A stretch of DNA of 64,000 nucleotides. Source: Ctena decussata. Taxonomy: Eukaryota; Mollusca; Bivalvia; Lucinida; Lucinidae. The notes under the pieces were generated by a model. That model made no database searches and was not told the origin of the DNA. It saw only the letters and a program-made list of their open reading frames with translations. The translations under genes and the position numbers were made by a program. Numbering within the stretch: the stretch's first letter is position 1; every line of letters begins with the position of its first letter. Below, one piece after another: positions 44,362 to 56,200 of this stretch. Location: contig OZ022500.1 of the NCBI GenBank assembly GCA_963989385.1, positions 118,027,842-118,091,841 of the forward strand. Reading direction: 5' to 3'.

Positions 44362-45340
44362 ATCAAAATGAAAGAGAACAAACAGACAAATAAACCAAAT
44401 GTTTGAGGACAATAGATAAGGGGACACAACAAACAATAACAGATAACTTGGCCGCTATGGAAGCACTGTCTTGGAACGGTCACTAATAAAATACTGAGAG
44501 AGAAGTGGAGGGGTCCTAAATCTATTAAAAGGAGCTCAAACTCTCCTCCTAGCGTGCATTGTGAGCTGTTTGCATTTGGTTCCTTCCGCGTAGAGATCTT
44601 CTAGAGGTGTAACGTCTCTTTTTTCGTGAGATCGTCATAATTAATGTGCATCCATCCGTGTTCCAGTTCGGGATATTGGCGGAATCATCCACAAATAAAC
44701 AGAAAAGGTCCAAGAATTTGAAGGAAAAAACAGCATTCAGAAGCAAAAACGTAACTTTGAATTTGCTAACGAGCGTGTGAATCGACCGCTTGAATTTTGT
44801 AAACATACTCCAATTCAATTCTTTATTCACTTTCGTTTACAAATCTAGTAACAACAAGAGATATACATATATATAGTCCAGATATAGTGACGTCATGATA
44901 AGTAATATACAATTCAATGGTGAAACTATGATCTCAGCCGTAGGAGCGGTGCAAGCTCTTATAAAAAGTATTTCAGGAGTTAAATATATGTAGTCTAAGA
45001 ATCTGAAATACAGATGTACAAAACATGTAAACTTACTGCACTGTAGTATAATATGGCATACACTTGTTCAAGCGGCTTACGTGAAGCAAACTGACAGGTG
45101 AATGGGTCAGTCCCCACCCACCTACAGAAGGTATCGTGGAAACCGCGTGTGTTAATGGGTGTTTTCTAAAAGTAAGTTCACCGTCGTGGTCTCTATACTG
45201 ACTTTTGAATATAGTAAATATTTCATGAGATAGTGAAAAATTAATCGGGTGCGTGTAACTATGAACACTATAATACACGAAGAACATATATACAAACCCC
45301 AAAATGCATAAGGATTTTGACCAGCACTAATTCGGCTTTG
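44362..45340. other. Intergenic, no confident gene
   Basis: Minus-strand frames of 93 and 89 codons at 44549-44830 and 45033-45302 have no recognisable domains. Confidence 0.3.
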
Positions 45341-45344
45341 AGTC

Positions 45345-45400
45345 AACGTAATAACGTTGAATCATAGCCGATCGGCGTCGATCAAATGCCGGGTGCCTCA
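45345..45400. repeat. CAACGTTGA-type element, diverged fragment
   Basis: GAGTCAACGTAATAACGTTGAATC and CCGGGTGCCTC resemble the ends of copies 1 and 2. Only a fragment remains. Confidence 0.5.
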
Positions 45401-47059
45401 TTTGAAAACTAAATAAAACAAACATATAAAAAAACTATATGTAATATAGATATATGATATATCAACTCCAATCCTGCTATTTACGAATCGGAAATTTTAA
45501 AGGTTTACAATGATCGACAGTGCAGTGGCTGGGTCATTCCCAACCTGCTTACTGTCCACCTGTGTAATCATGTGATGTTGGTGGTTTTACTAAAACATTG
45601 CTCATTCATGTTGTTGATATTAATTTTGGATAAGTTTGGAGCTAGTATACTCAGAATTTCGATGTAGCCTACTTACATACCATGTGATATAATTATTTCA
45701 TTCACTATATATTCTAGTTCTAAGTATCTGAAATACTGAATATACTAACTAATTGTGATACATATGGTTCATATATGTAACGTATGCTTCTTCTGTACAA
45801 AGCATGGAAAGAGAAATAAACCATACTCGCGCTCCAAACTTTAGATATGAACTTCTTTACAGCTGCCCTTCAAATATTAAAAGAGCTTACGTATCCATTT
45901 TAAGTAACGTTTATTCGGTGCACATGTACAAATTAACCATTGCGATGTAAGAAGTCAGATGGCGTGCTTCAATTTTTACTCATATCTGGCATTTTGTCAG
46001 TATTTTTCCTTCAAGGGTGCATGACATGAAATAGCCTTACATTTTCAGATTTCATAGAACACTTCTCTTGAATCAAACAGGATTATACAGGTCTAATTTC
46101 CACCTGTTTTTAAGTCTAATATTTTATCCTTTTCTTTTATTATTATGATAATTAAGATTCTTTTCAGTTCATATCTTTATTACACACTGTCCACGTAACA
46201 TGGCAACTTGCCAATCTGTTCGGATGACGTCTAAGCCATCTTTTTTTAAGTCTGCTATCGCTGCCACATCACTGACCCTTATTACTGATCCGACAATGGA
46301 AGTCAGAGGTCCTAGATACTATGGTTGGTGTAATCGAAGTGAATATTTTAAAATTTTAAAACATTTATTTGAAATATTACTTTACAACAAAAGTAGGACT
46401 CAGAAGATGAAAGTAAGGGTTTGAATTTAGTGTTATGAAAGTTAACCAAAATTTCTAAAAAGCATGTGAATCCTTACTTCAAATTTCTCAGAATGGATTA
46501 ATCTCAACAGACCAGAAAACATCTTGCACTAAGAAGAAACACGGGGAGACATTTTACGGCCGCCACACGACACTTAACACCAGCAGTGAAGGTAAACAAG
46601 TTCTAAAAGCTGAGAGCTATGCAACAATTAAAAGGATAAAATAAGCAGTTGCGGTTTATTTTATGAGCCATACCTAGGGTGTCCCTCGCTATAGGCAAAT
46701 ACGGAGGTGCCTGTTGAAATTTTGTCAAAATGAAACCTGCGTATTTGCCTGCATAAATTTTATAAATTAGACACTGATTCCGTAAAAAAAAAGCTAGCAA
46801 AAGACGTACCCATATGAAATTATCTTACGGCCGGGCTTAACTATAGTTCCCCTCAAGGAGTTTAAAACATGATTGTGAAAATAGCCCCTATAGCACTAAG
46901 TAGTTTCGGCTTTTGAAGTATCGTCAGTGTCATTCGTAAAACTGAGTTTCTTGTAATGCTAGTCTTTAAGCTAGTAGCAACGGTTAGATATCTCATTAAC
47001 AACGTGTGGTATATATTGTTGTCGGTTCTATCTATATCATCCTAGTTTGAACTCACTTC
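45401..47059. other. Intergenic, no confident gene
   Basis: A block near 46543-46590 (GGGGAGACATTTTACGGCCG) recurs at about 7345-7395. The 74-codon frame at 46200-46424 starts ATGGCAAC but has no known domain. Confidence 0.35.
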
Positions 47060-47296
47060 TCTTGCGGTGCACCTGGAATTACTTTACTTTTTCTCAGTCG
47101 GAGAGTCTTACCTGCGGAAATATTGTATCCAGCTTTCTGCTTGACGGTGTATGATCTAATATTGCTCGACAGGGACCCAGCTTTGATGGCGTACTGATTA
47201 TAGCATTCTCGCGCATGCGCTTTGAGAGATTTATGTCAATTCCGGATCCATTTATATCGACTCGATATCGTAACTTCAGCAGACAACGGAAGCAAA
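47060..47296 (+). promoter_or_regulatory. Probable promoter and 5' UTR region of the troponin C-like gene
   Basis: No TATA box is obvious just upstream of the ATG. A palindromic GCGCATGCGC at 47211-47220 resembles an NRF1-type site, and an E-box CACCTG lies at 47070-47075, of the kind bound by bHLH factors. The transcription start cannot be placed from sequence alone. Confidence 0.35.
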
Positions 47297-47299
47297 ATG
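47297..47299 (+). CDS. Coding exon 1 of the troponin C-like gene (start codon only)
   Basis: The ATG is followed directly by the donor GTAAGT (47300-47305), so exon 1 contributes only Met plus 5' UTR. An intron right after the ATG is common in calmodulin and troponin C genes. The context AAAATGG is reasonable for initiation. Intron 1 is 281 bp and ends in TTTTCCAG at 47580. Confidence 0.8.
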
Positions 47300-50200
47300 G
47301 TAAGTTTTATAAATATAAATCACCTCTTATCTACTTTTTTCGGAGAATTCAAGAATTTGAAGCATGACGGAGGAGTGATAAGTGATGTGGAGGTGTTACG
47401 TTTGTTGCTAAAAGCAAACATTGGAACGCGTAATTATAATGGTTTATATTTCCACGAACTTTCATTAACTTCGGATCGCGTGAAATATTTTCTATCAAGT
47501 GCATTATATTGGAGTGTATATATATTATCTTGCATATGTGTAATTCTTATGTTATGACGCGTAAAACTTCTGTTTTCCAGTCGGAATTCAAAGTTACAGA
47601 GAAGCAGTTTAATGGTAAGTTAATTTCCCCTTTCACCATGTTTCATGTTTTCTTCCAACTAATCTTATATTAAACTGTTTCCCATGTTTTCAAACAGAAC
47701 CCGGTCTGATGATAACTGCGTGGCTTCATCGCCTACTTATGTAATATTTTCAATAGAACACTCAAACATTATCTGGTTTGAACATTCCACGTAATTTTAG
47801 AGATAAACAGTTACTCAGAACCTAAGAATGCGTAAATGGATTCCAAGAAACGGGGATTTTTTTGTTATTTATTGAGTATTTATAGAGCATCGACTGGCTT
47901 CTAAAGAACTTACAATATAGTCTGAGACTTCCAAAATAGTCCGAGTTATATATTTTTTAACATATTATGATTACACTTTTTGTCGGGTATATTTTTACCG
48001 TTGATATTCGGACAGAAGTACCTAAGCGAACGGGGTAGATTTATATTAGACTGCAGGAGCAGTCAGATCAGAATCTACCCTGTGTTGTCATACCACCAAC
48101 GGTTGTGACCGGATAGTGAAAGAACTTGCACTATTCACAATATTTTTATCGTTTGCTTAGTCAGATTACGCTATTATAGCTTCTGCATTTTTGAGATTTC
48201 ATATGAAGCATTGATAGAATCGAATGCATATCATCATCTCAAAATAATTGGGAGAGCGCAATCAATTTATTCCTAAATATTGGAACAGTCTCACCAATTA
48301 CCGTAATTAATACAAAATTGGAACAAACCTGATTTCACTCTTCAATGAACTTAGGAAAATTGCCCAGGGAGCAGTCTGATTAGGGTCTAACTGTTTGCCT
48401 TGATTAGGGTATACACTGTTTGCCAAGCCTTTCTGTCCCAATATCTCGAATAACTACCGTAGTTGCATCAATAGAGATTCTGGCAATGCTGAAGGTTAAT
48501 ATTGTTTACATCTGCCCTGTGTTACTAATTACCTGGAACATTATTATTATGTACATGTGCAGCTACTTGCTTACCGTAGCTCCTCACTTATTAAGAAGCT
48601 GCAGATTATCAGATTATCATTTATTGATTTTTATTTTTGCCGCCATTTTATTACGTTTGTCTTTTTATTGTACTATTTCATTGAATTATTCGTTTTATTA
48701 CGTATTTCAAAGTCGTGCTTAGATGCGTGTGTGCATGTTAATATTGTTCAATAAACAGTAAATGCTTTGAAACTAATGGTAGATTAGTTACGAATTCCCT
48801 TATGTATTTTTATTTTCGAAAGTAACATTGCATTTTTTTGCAGTTTATTTCATAACACTGATCAGTGTTTGTTGGACCTGTCATTTATTTGATTAAAGTT
48901 TGATTTGAGTGTTAGTTTGATAGGAAACAAACGACTGTTTTTCTTTCGATTCGATTTCTTTCTAATCAAGTTGTTATGACTATTAAAATGACAGCATTCT
49001 AATGTATGTATGTTACAAATCATGTGTCAGCGATTATTCGAAAACTACGGACGCGAAGTTGATCGAGCTTCACAGAAAGTGAAAGCGTAGGGTAAAGGTA
49101 TAATTTTGCAAGACCTTGTACCATCGCCAGTATCAAGGTCTCAATCACGATCAACGGTAAAATCACGTCACCGTGACTACTTAAAAAACTGCTGATGCGA
49201 GTTCGATCAAACTTCACAAATGGTAAAGCATAATGAGGAAGTATTTTGTAAGCAGATGACACACGAAAACTCAATATCAAAGGTCACATCTTGTTTCAAT
49301 AATTAAGATAGCACTGAAGCCACTGTAACCAAACTTCACAGGTAGATAAATCATAATGAAGGTGTGTTGCTCGCAAGATCTAAATTGTCGCATCAAATGT
49401 CAAGGTCATCAACTGGGATCAAAGATCAAATCTTGTCATCGCGATTATTCAAAGGAAACAAGGCTCCATAGATATGTATTGGATAATAATATGGTATTTC
49501 GCGCGCAAGATTAAGGTTTCTCTGCCTAAGCCCCAGTCACACATTCACGGTTTAGGCTACGGTTTACCACGATTCAACACGGTTTGACATAGACGGCAAA
49601 CCGGGGTGAACCGTAGAAAAATCCAGCATCACTACGGTTTGCTAGGGTTCCATTAAGGTTTCTCACGGTGTTTGTACGGAGTCTGTACGGATCATCTACG
49701 AATTCGCGACGGTGCAAGGCGGCAGCACTAGGGACAACAAGGGTATTTCACGGTCGCATTACGGAAGCTTACGATGCTACTACGGTTCGATACGGTGCTA
49801 GTACGACTCAAGCCGGTAGCGCCACGGGCTCCTACGATTGTCTACGGTTTAACGGTGGTCATGATAACGATTTTTGTTGATGATGTTTAATTTATTTGTA
49901 TACAAGGAAAGTATTTTATCACATTATATAATACTAAATTTTTCCTAAAATGTGCAGCAAAAATTTTGAAATTCGGTTGACAAATAAAAATTTCATTTTG
50001 AAAATTAATTGTGAGTAGGTATTTTGCATTGACAAGGAAAGTAATCAAAGGTCATAAACTTTCGAGTCTGTGAATTTAGTTCATTTGAAGAAAAAGTGAG
50101 TTTTCGTAGTGAAAAAATTACCACGGTTGCCACGAATACCGACGGAAAGCCAGGGATAATCACGGATACACTTACGGTAGCGCTACGAACGAGCACGATT

Positions 50201-53200
50201 CTGTTACGGTTGCGCTACGGTTTAGGCCACGCCCACAAGCCACCACGGTTCACCACGGAAGTTTTAAACAGTTTAAAACTTCCGTAGCGACTCCCGGATC
50301 ACCACGGTTCTTCAGGGAGCATTACGGAACATGACGGATGCATCTACGGTGCTACTACGAATCACGACGGTGTGCTACGGTTTGTGAAACCGTGGTGAAC
50401 CGTGGCCTGAACCGTGAATGTGTGACTGGGGCTTAAGATCAAGACTACACCTGGAGTTAAAGGTCAAATCGTGTTCCCGGGGGAAGTTGGAGTGATCAAG
50501 CAATCATTGTCAAAAAGGTATGTCGCGCCCAAGATAAAGGTTCTCATGCCTACAGTCGAGATTAGTCAGGGATCCAAGGTCATGTGGTTATAATTTCTAA
50601 AAAAATACTTTTAATTTTCATCAAATTTCCTAGAAATGTAAATTTAAAGCGTAATGCGAGAGGTGCGTCACACACAAGGCTTAGGTTCACACACCCTAGG
50701 CCAAGGTCACGCCCAGGGGTCAAACTTTGATTCTGTAGAGACCTTCAGAGGTACGTTTTACAAACAGTAACATTTTTTCATTCTTTGTTTTTTGCAGCTC
50801 TTAAAGTTTTCATTGTATAGCTGTTAGTTGGTCATAATAGTTTGTAGAATATGTTCTTACTTACCTGCGTGCTAACCAATTGTATTAAGGTACATTGGTA
50901 CACCTCCCTGTATGTCTTCCGCCATTTATACACAGGGGAATAATTTTCGTTACTTCTTGTTTCTTTCCCTGAATGACAAGACGGTCCGAAAAAGGGTCTG
51001 CTCTTGAAATTTCAAAGGAGCAAATTCTTTCATTTAAGACTTGACCCCTTGTCACTACTATACTGCATTGCCTTTGGAGCAGTAACTCTCAGCTCATAAA
51101 GGAGGGAAGTTGATCCCCTAGGAGCAGCCTTTCCTTTAAGATTTGATCCCCTAAGAGCAATTCATTCCTTTAAGAGTTGGTTCCATTTTTTGAAAGGGAT
51201 TCCTCATTCAGGGAAGCAAACATGAAGTCACAACAAAGTTTCCCTTTGTAAAAATGGCGGAAAAAAAACATAGTGGTAGACCCATCACCTTAAACTTCAT
51301 GTAAACACTACAACAGGCCCATATCAACCTCGATAAGTATGCAATCTGAATAGGACCTGCAGTTTAGTGTATATTCCCTCAAAAGCAAACACAGGATATG
51401 CAGTAATGGAAGAAAGGCAAAAAATGTAAATGACAGAGTTGCTTCCCCTGAAAGTGTTACTATTCACCTTAAAACATATAAAATGCAGGTATATAGGTCT
51501 GTCCGTTTTCATTTGGCACGAAAGGCTTCTGTTCTTACCTGTTTATCATACTTGGCGTGTTTACATGGTAATTATTACACTTCTGACTTGATGTACTTCT
51601 GGAAATTTCTTTGAGGCTCTGCGAAATTAAATAGAGGATCTTACACGACTGCTCATGTATTATTGAATTTATTAAACGAGTTGGGGAAAAAGATAAGATG
51701 CGAGGCTTTGCCGAGCTCTTAAAAGCCGAGCATCTTATCGGTTTTCCCAACGAGTTTAATAAATTCAATAATACAGGAGCACGAATGCAAGATTCCATTT
51801 ATCATATGACACTAAAATCGCATTTTATTAGCAAAATTTGTACTAATACGTCACGATTTCGCCATTAGAAAACGCGACGTTAATATGGACGTCAACGCAT
51901 AACGTTACGGCGTAATTTGCATATTTAATCCACTAGTGGGTTATCGTTTTTAATGCGTGGCTTTATTACACTCTCAGATGCGACGTCATATGATAATAAA
52001 CTTTATGTCACTGGGTATACGAGTTAAAAACAAAAAGTATCGACATGAGGCTTCTTTATGTCTGATGGTTGACGAAACTTGATAACGTCACGGAAACTTT
52101 TGTTCCTTGAATTACACCGTACATTTCTACAGACCCCATAGGCGCCCCGTTATCCGCTTCCACGTTCTAGAACAATAAAAGAATCTAAATGGGAAATCCT
52201 GTAAGTTGCCAAATGTAAACAAAAACGGTTAAGACTAGCCTGCAAAACAGTGAGAACAGGAGTTTTTCCTCTATGCTTGCTAATAAATGTAAAAACATTG
52301 TTTATTCAGGCAATGATTGCATGATCCTTGTATATTTCAAAAAAGCAAACTGCGGGCTGGTCTTTGCATGCAGAGCGCATTTGCCTTACGACAGGTGTTT
52401 TCTGAAGGTTAATGGATACACTTCATGTTTTTTTCGCCATTTTGGCAAAGGTAACAATTTTGTGATCTCATGTTTGCTTCCATAGACGACGTTGTGGTTC
52501 CAAAATGAGGGCAACTCTTAAAGGAAAGAATTTGCTCCTCAAGGAGCTCCTCTAGGAGCCAATTCTTTCCTTTCAGGTTTGACCTCCTTTGCTTAAAAAT
52601 GCAAAAATAAAAGTAGCAGAGTTGCTTCCCTTGACGGTATACCAATGCACCATAAGGCGGCTGTTTATCACAATTTCCTTCTAACCGTCTGTTCTGTCTT
52701 ACCTGACTCTTGATAAGATATGAAATATATAACTGAAGGCTGGATAACTTAGATTATTTATTTTGATTAAATACAGATTTTCTTATCAAATAGTGCATCT
52801 ACTACCTCCGTTTTTCTTCATGCACAAGAAAAAAGGAATATGGCTTATCAGCATATCTATCTCACCAGACTGATGAATCTGTAAACAGATATATAGTCAA
52901 TAACGTGCTGTAAATATTGTTTGTGTACATGTATTGAAGAGTTCGTAGCAGAACACATTTCATACATATACTCCTTTTAATTTATCCATTCGATTATTTT
53001 TTATTTCTTTATTCTTATGTTTTATTTTTGCCCCAAAAATATATAAATGCTGATATCTATGGTATAGTCTGGCTCATGTATATGGCCAATTTAACCCAGT
53101 GCTGTTAGGAAACAGATGAATCTAACCAGTAAAGAGAAAAATCAACTGGGGCCAGAATGTTCTTAGCACAATATTTTAACGCAGGTTTTGCAAGCTTTAT

Positions 53201-56200
53201 CATTATTGCGACATTTTTCAACCAGTCAAACAATATCTGTTCCACTAATGACATTAATCATATCACATGAAAAAACCGCATCCTGCCTTAACTATGTGAT
53301 GCAATCAACAAGATGTATGATGCAAGTCTTTTCATTTTGACAGCTTACTGAAAACCTGTAATATATATCAGAATTATTGAAATTGCATAATTTTGCGCTC
53401 CGTTCCCCTTAGACACTTAAAGAAAAATGTGTAGCGTGTTTGGGTATACCACGATGTTTTCCACTAGTTCCAGGAAGGGAAACAACTTCAGTGACGTCCT
53501 TTTTGCTTCACTTAATCTCGATAAATCTTTCTCCAATATAAACCTAGCATAAACTGTATAAATAAGATATATACGCATATTATATAGTTCTAATAATTTT
53601 GCATCAAAAATAATTTTATTTGTCTTCTCAGCTGTATTTGAATGTTAACATTTTCTTTTCCGCCGCCTTATCCGGACCTACACGTTGTCTAATTCGAATA
53701 AAGATAAAAGATTTGTTTTTTTTTTTTGTTAGGGAAGTTGTCAGTTACATTAATTACGATATAAAATTTTGAAAATTAATTTTCTCTGTATTTCAAAGAG
53801 CTCATTCAAAACTGTTATGTATTTTTAGACGCCAAACAAGCGTTTCACCTGTACGACAAGAAAGGCAATGGGGAAGTGGCAACCAAAGAACTCGCCAGTA
53901 TATTCAAGGCTTTGTCATGTCATGTAGATGATGAAAAACTCAAAGACTGGGCCGACGAAATGGACGAAGAAGGTAATCTGAAAGGTGCTTGGATGCACCT
54001 CCATGTTTTCCACTATTTTTACAAAGGGGCTTGGGTAAATTATATGACTTTCTGTGTACATCACTGGACTTAGTCCTTCCAAACTGTGTTCTACTCTTAA
54101 AGGAAAGAATTTGCTCCTGCATGAGCAAATTCTTTCTTTTCAGAGTTGATTCCTGTTGGGAAAATAAAACTGACAGAGTTGCTTCCCCTGTGTATCCATT
54201 CGCCTTAAATTGAATCTTGCACTTGCTTACCAAAATTACTCTATTTTTGCTAATAAGAGCTTGGGTAGTTATCAGATTTCTTTGTGCTATTGTTGCGAGA
54301 TCCGAAAAGCCAGTTCTTATAAAGGTCTGCCAGGTATTTGCTTGGAAGGTGGTAAGGAAATGAGCCGCGACACGAGAAAACCAACACAGTGGCATATGCG
54401 CCCAGCAAAGACTCAGAACAACCTTATCATCCAGCCAGTCTGGTCAGACCCTTTGCTGTGCGCTTAACGGGTAGCTAAAGGTCTAAGGTAGCTCCATGCG
54501 GACAGCGAAGACTCTGATCAGACTGGGCAGATGTCCAGGCTGATCTGAGTCTTCGCTGAGCCGACATGCCACTGCATTGGTTTTGTCCTGTCGCAGCTCA
54601 AAATGTTTAATGAATGCTCTGATGAACTGTACTCTCAAAGAATGTACTCATCGTTCAGGCTTTTTGCGTAGAATTTGATGTAAACCTACCTTTACATGAA
54701 ATCATTTAGAAACACTCTTAAGTTATAAATCACAGTCATTTAAGGTCAAAACATTTTTAGACCAAATGAATGTATTTACAGGTAGTCCGAAGGACAAGTA
54801 GGTTTTACAGCAAAGAGTAATTTAAAAAAAAAAGATCCTAGGAGTTTTAGCAATTTGCAAAGGCTTACCTACACAGCAAACAGCATTGTTTGGGGGCTGC
54901 AATTTTTATGACCAAATAAATCAAGCGATGATGGTAATGTCGTTTTGTGCATCGAACAAAGAACTTGTCTCTAAATATACCAACACGTGAAAAAATATAC
55001 TTTACAATTATTTCACGCCACACTCCAAGAACTTAAAAACTATATATTTCCTGAAGCCAAAATTAATCTTGGTAATTTCAATCCTGCAACAGTTTCAGAT
55101 CTGCAGCTCGAGATTTCTAACTATGCACCTAGGCCAAGTTCTTCAAAGCATCTTTATCTTAACGAAGTCGTTAGTCAATAATTTGTTAAGTCCTCTAGTA
55201 CCCATAACATCAAGTGTCTTAATATTTTTGCTGAAAAATATGCAAAAGCTTCTCTCTTTTTTCAGCAGTGCCTTGCGTACATTATGTTTGGAATGTTAAC
55301 GTCTTTTTCACTTACAGCGTCGTTAGGTTTGAACAACTGGGCCCAGCTGTTTACAAAATGCTCTTTACTTTTTTTTTCTCACCTTGGCTTATGATACAAT
55401 GTATTTACAGCTACTGGATTCTTAACATGGGACTGTTTCCGAACGTTATTTGAGAGAAAGATACGCGAAGATGAAGACGAGAAGGAATTAAGGGAGGCTT
55501 TTAGAGTTTTAGACAGCAATAAGAAAGGTGTCATTCCAGTAGAAGACCTCAGATGGATCTTAAAAAGTTTAGGTAAGCGACATACCCAACCTCTAGTGAA
55601 GGCTCTCACTAGAATATAACAAAAATGTAGTAGTATACTATATAGTGTTTTTTTCAACTGGCTTAATAGTCTGGAGTTAGTTAGACCCAAACAGAGTGCA
55701 AGATTACACACAGATTCAGAATACCAGTCCTCTGTTTATTTTTTTATCAAAACTTGTGTTATGACCCCGCCGAGGCAGTTCTAATGTATGAAGAAATAAG
55801 AGAAATGTTCAGAATTATATTCAAATATTCACCTTATCTAAACCTCTATTAACACCAGTCCCCACGCTACCCTTGCGCCAACCCGCCCCGCCCAAAACAT
55901 ACACTGAAAAGAAAAAGGAGCCCGTTCAAAGCAGAGTTCTTGATAAAGTAGAATATGGTCATTATTGATAGCTCTGCATTAATTTATCCAGTTTCTCGTG
56001 GGTTATGGCGTTGTCGATAACTGACCAGAAGCATTTTGACCATCACATTAGAAAATTCATGAAAGCAAAGAGACGTGATATCTGTCTCATGGAATATCAT
56101 TGAACTCAGTTTTACAAATGATTTAGGCTATCTTTACGGACATCTGACCTTTGTAATGTTTAATGTTCATTTGCCAATTCATTTGATGAAAAAATATACT

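Noticed and set aside
49668..49880. Frame within the ACGG-rich element
   Set aside because: The peptide simply reflects the repeated ACGG words.
55300..55410. Alternative exon after the acceptor-like TTACAG near 55318
   Set aside because: It does not keep the EF-hand frame; the acceptor at 55410 restores loop II exactly.
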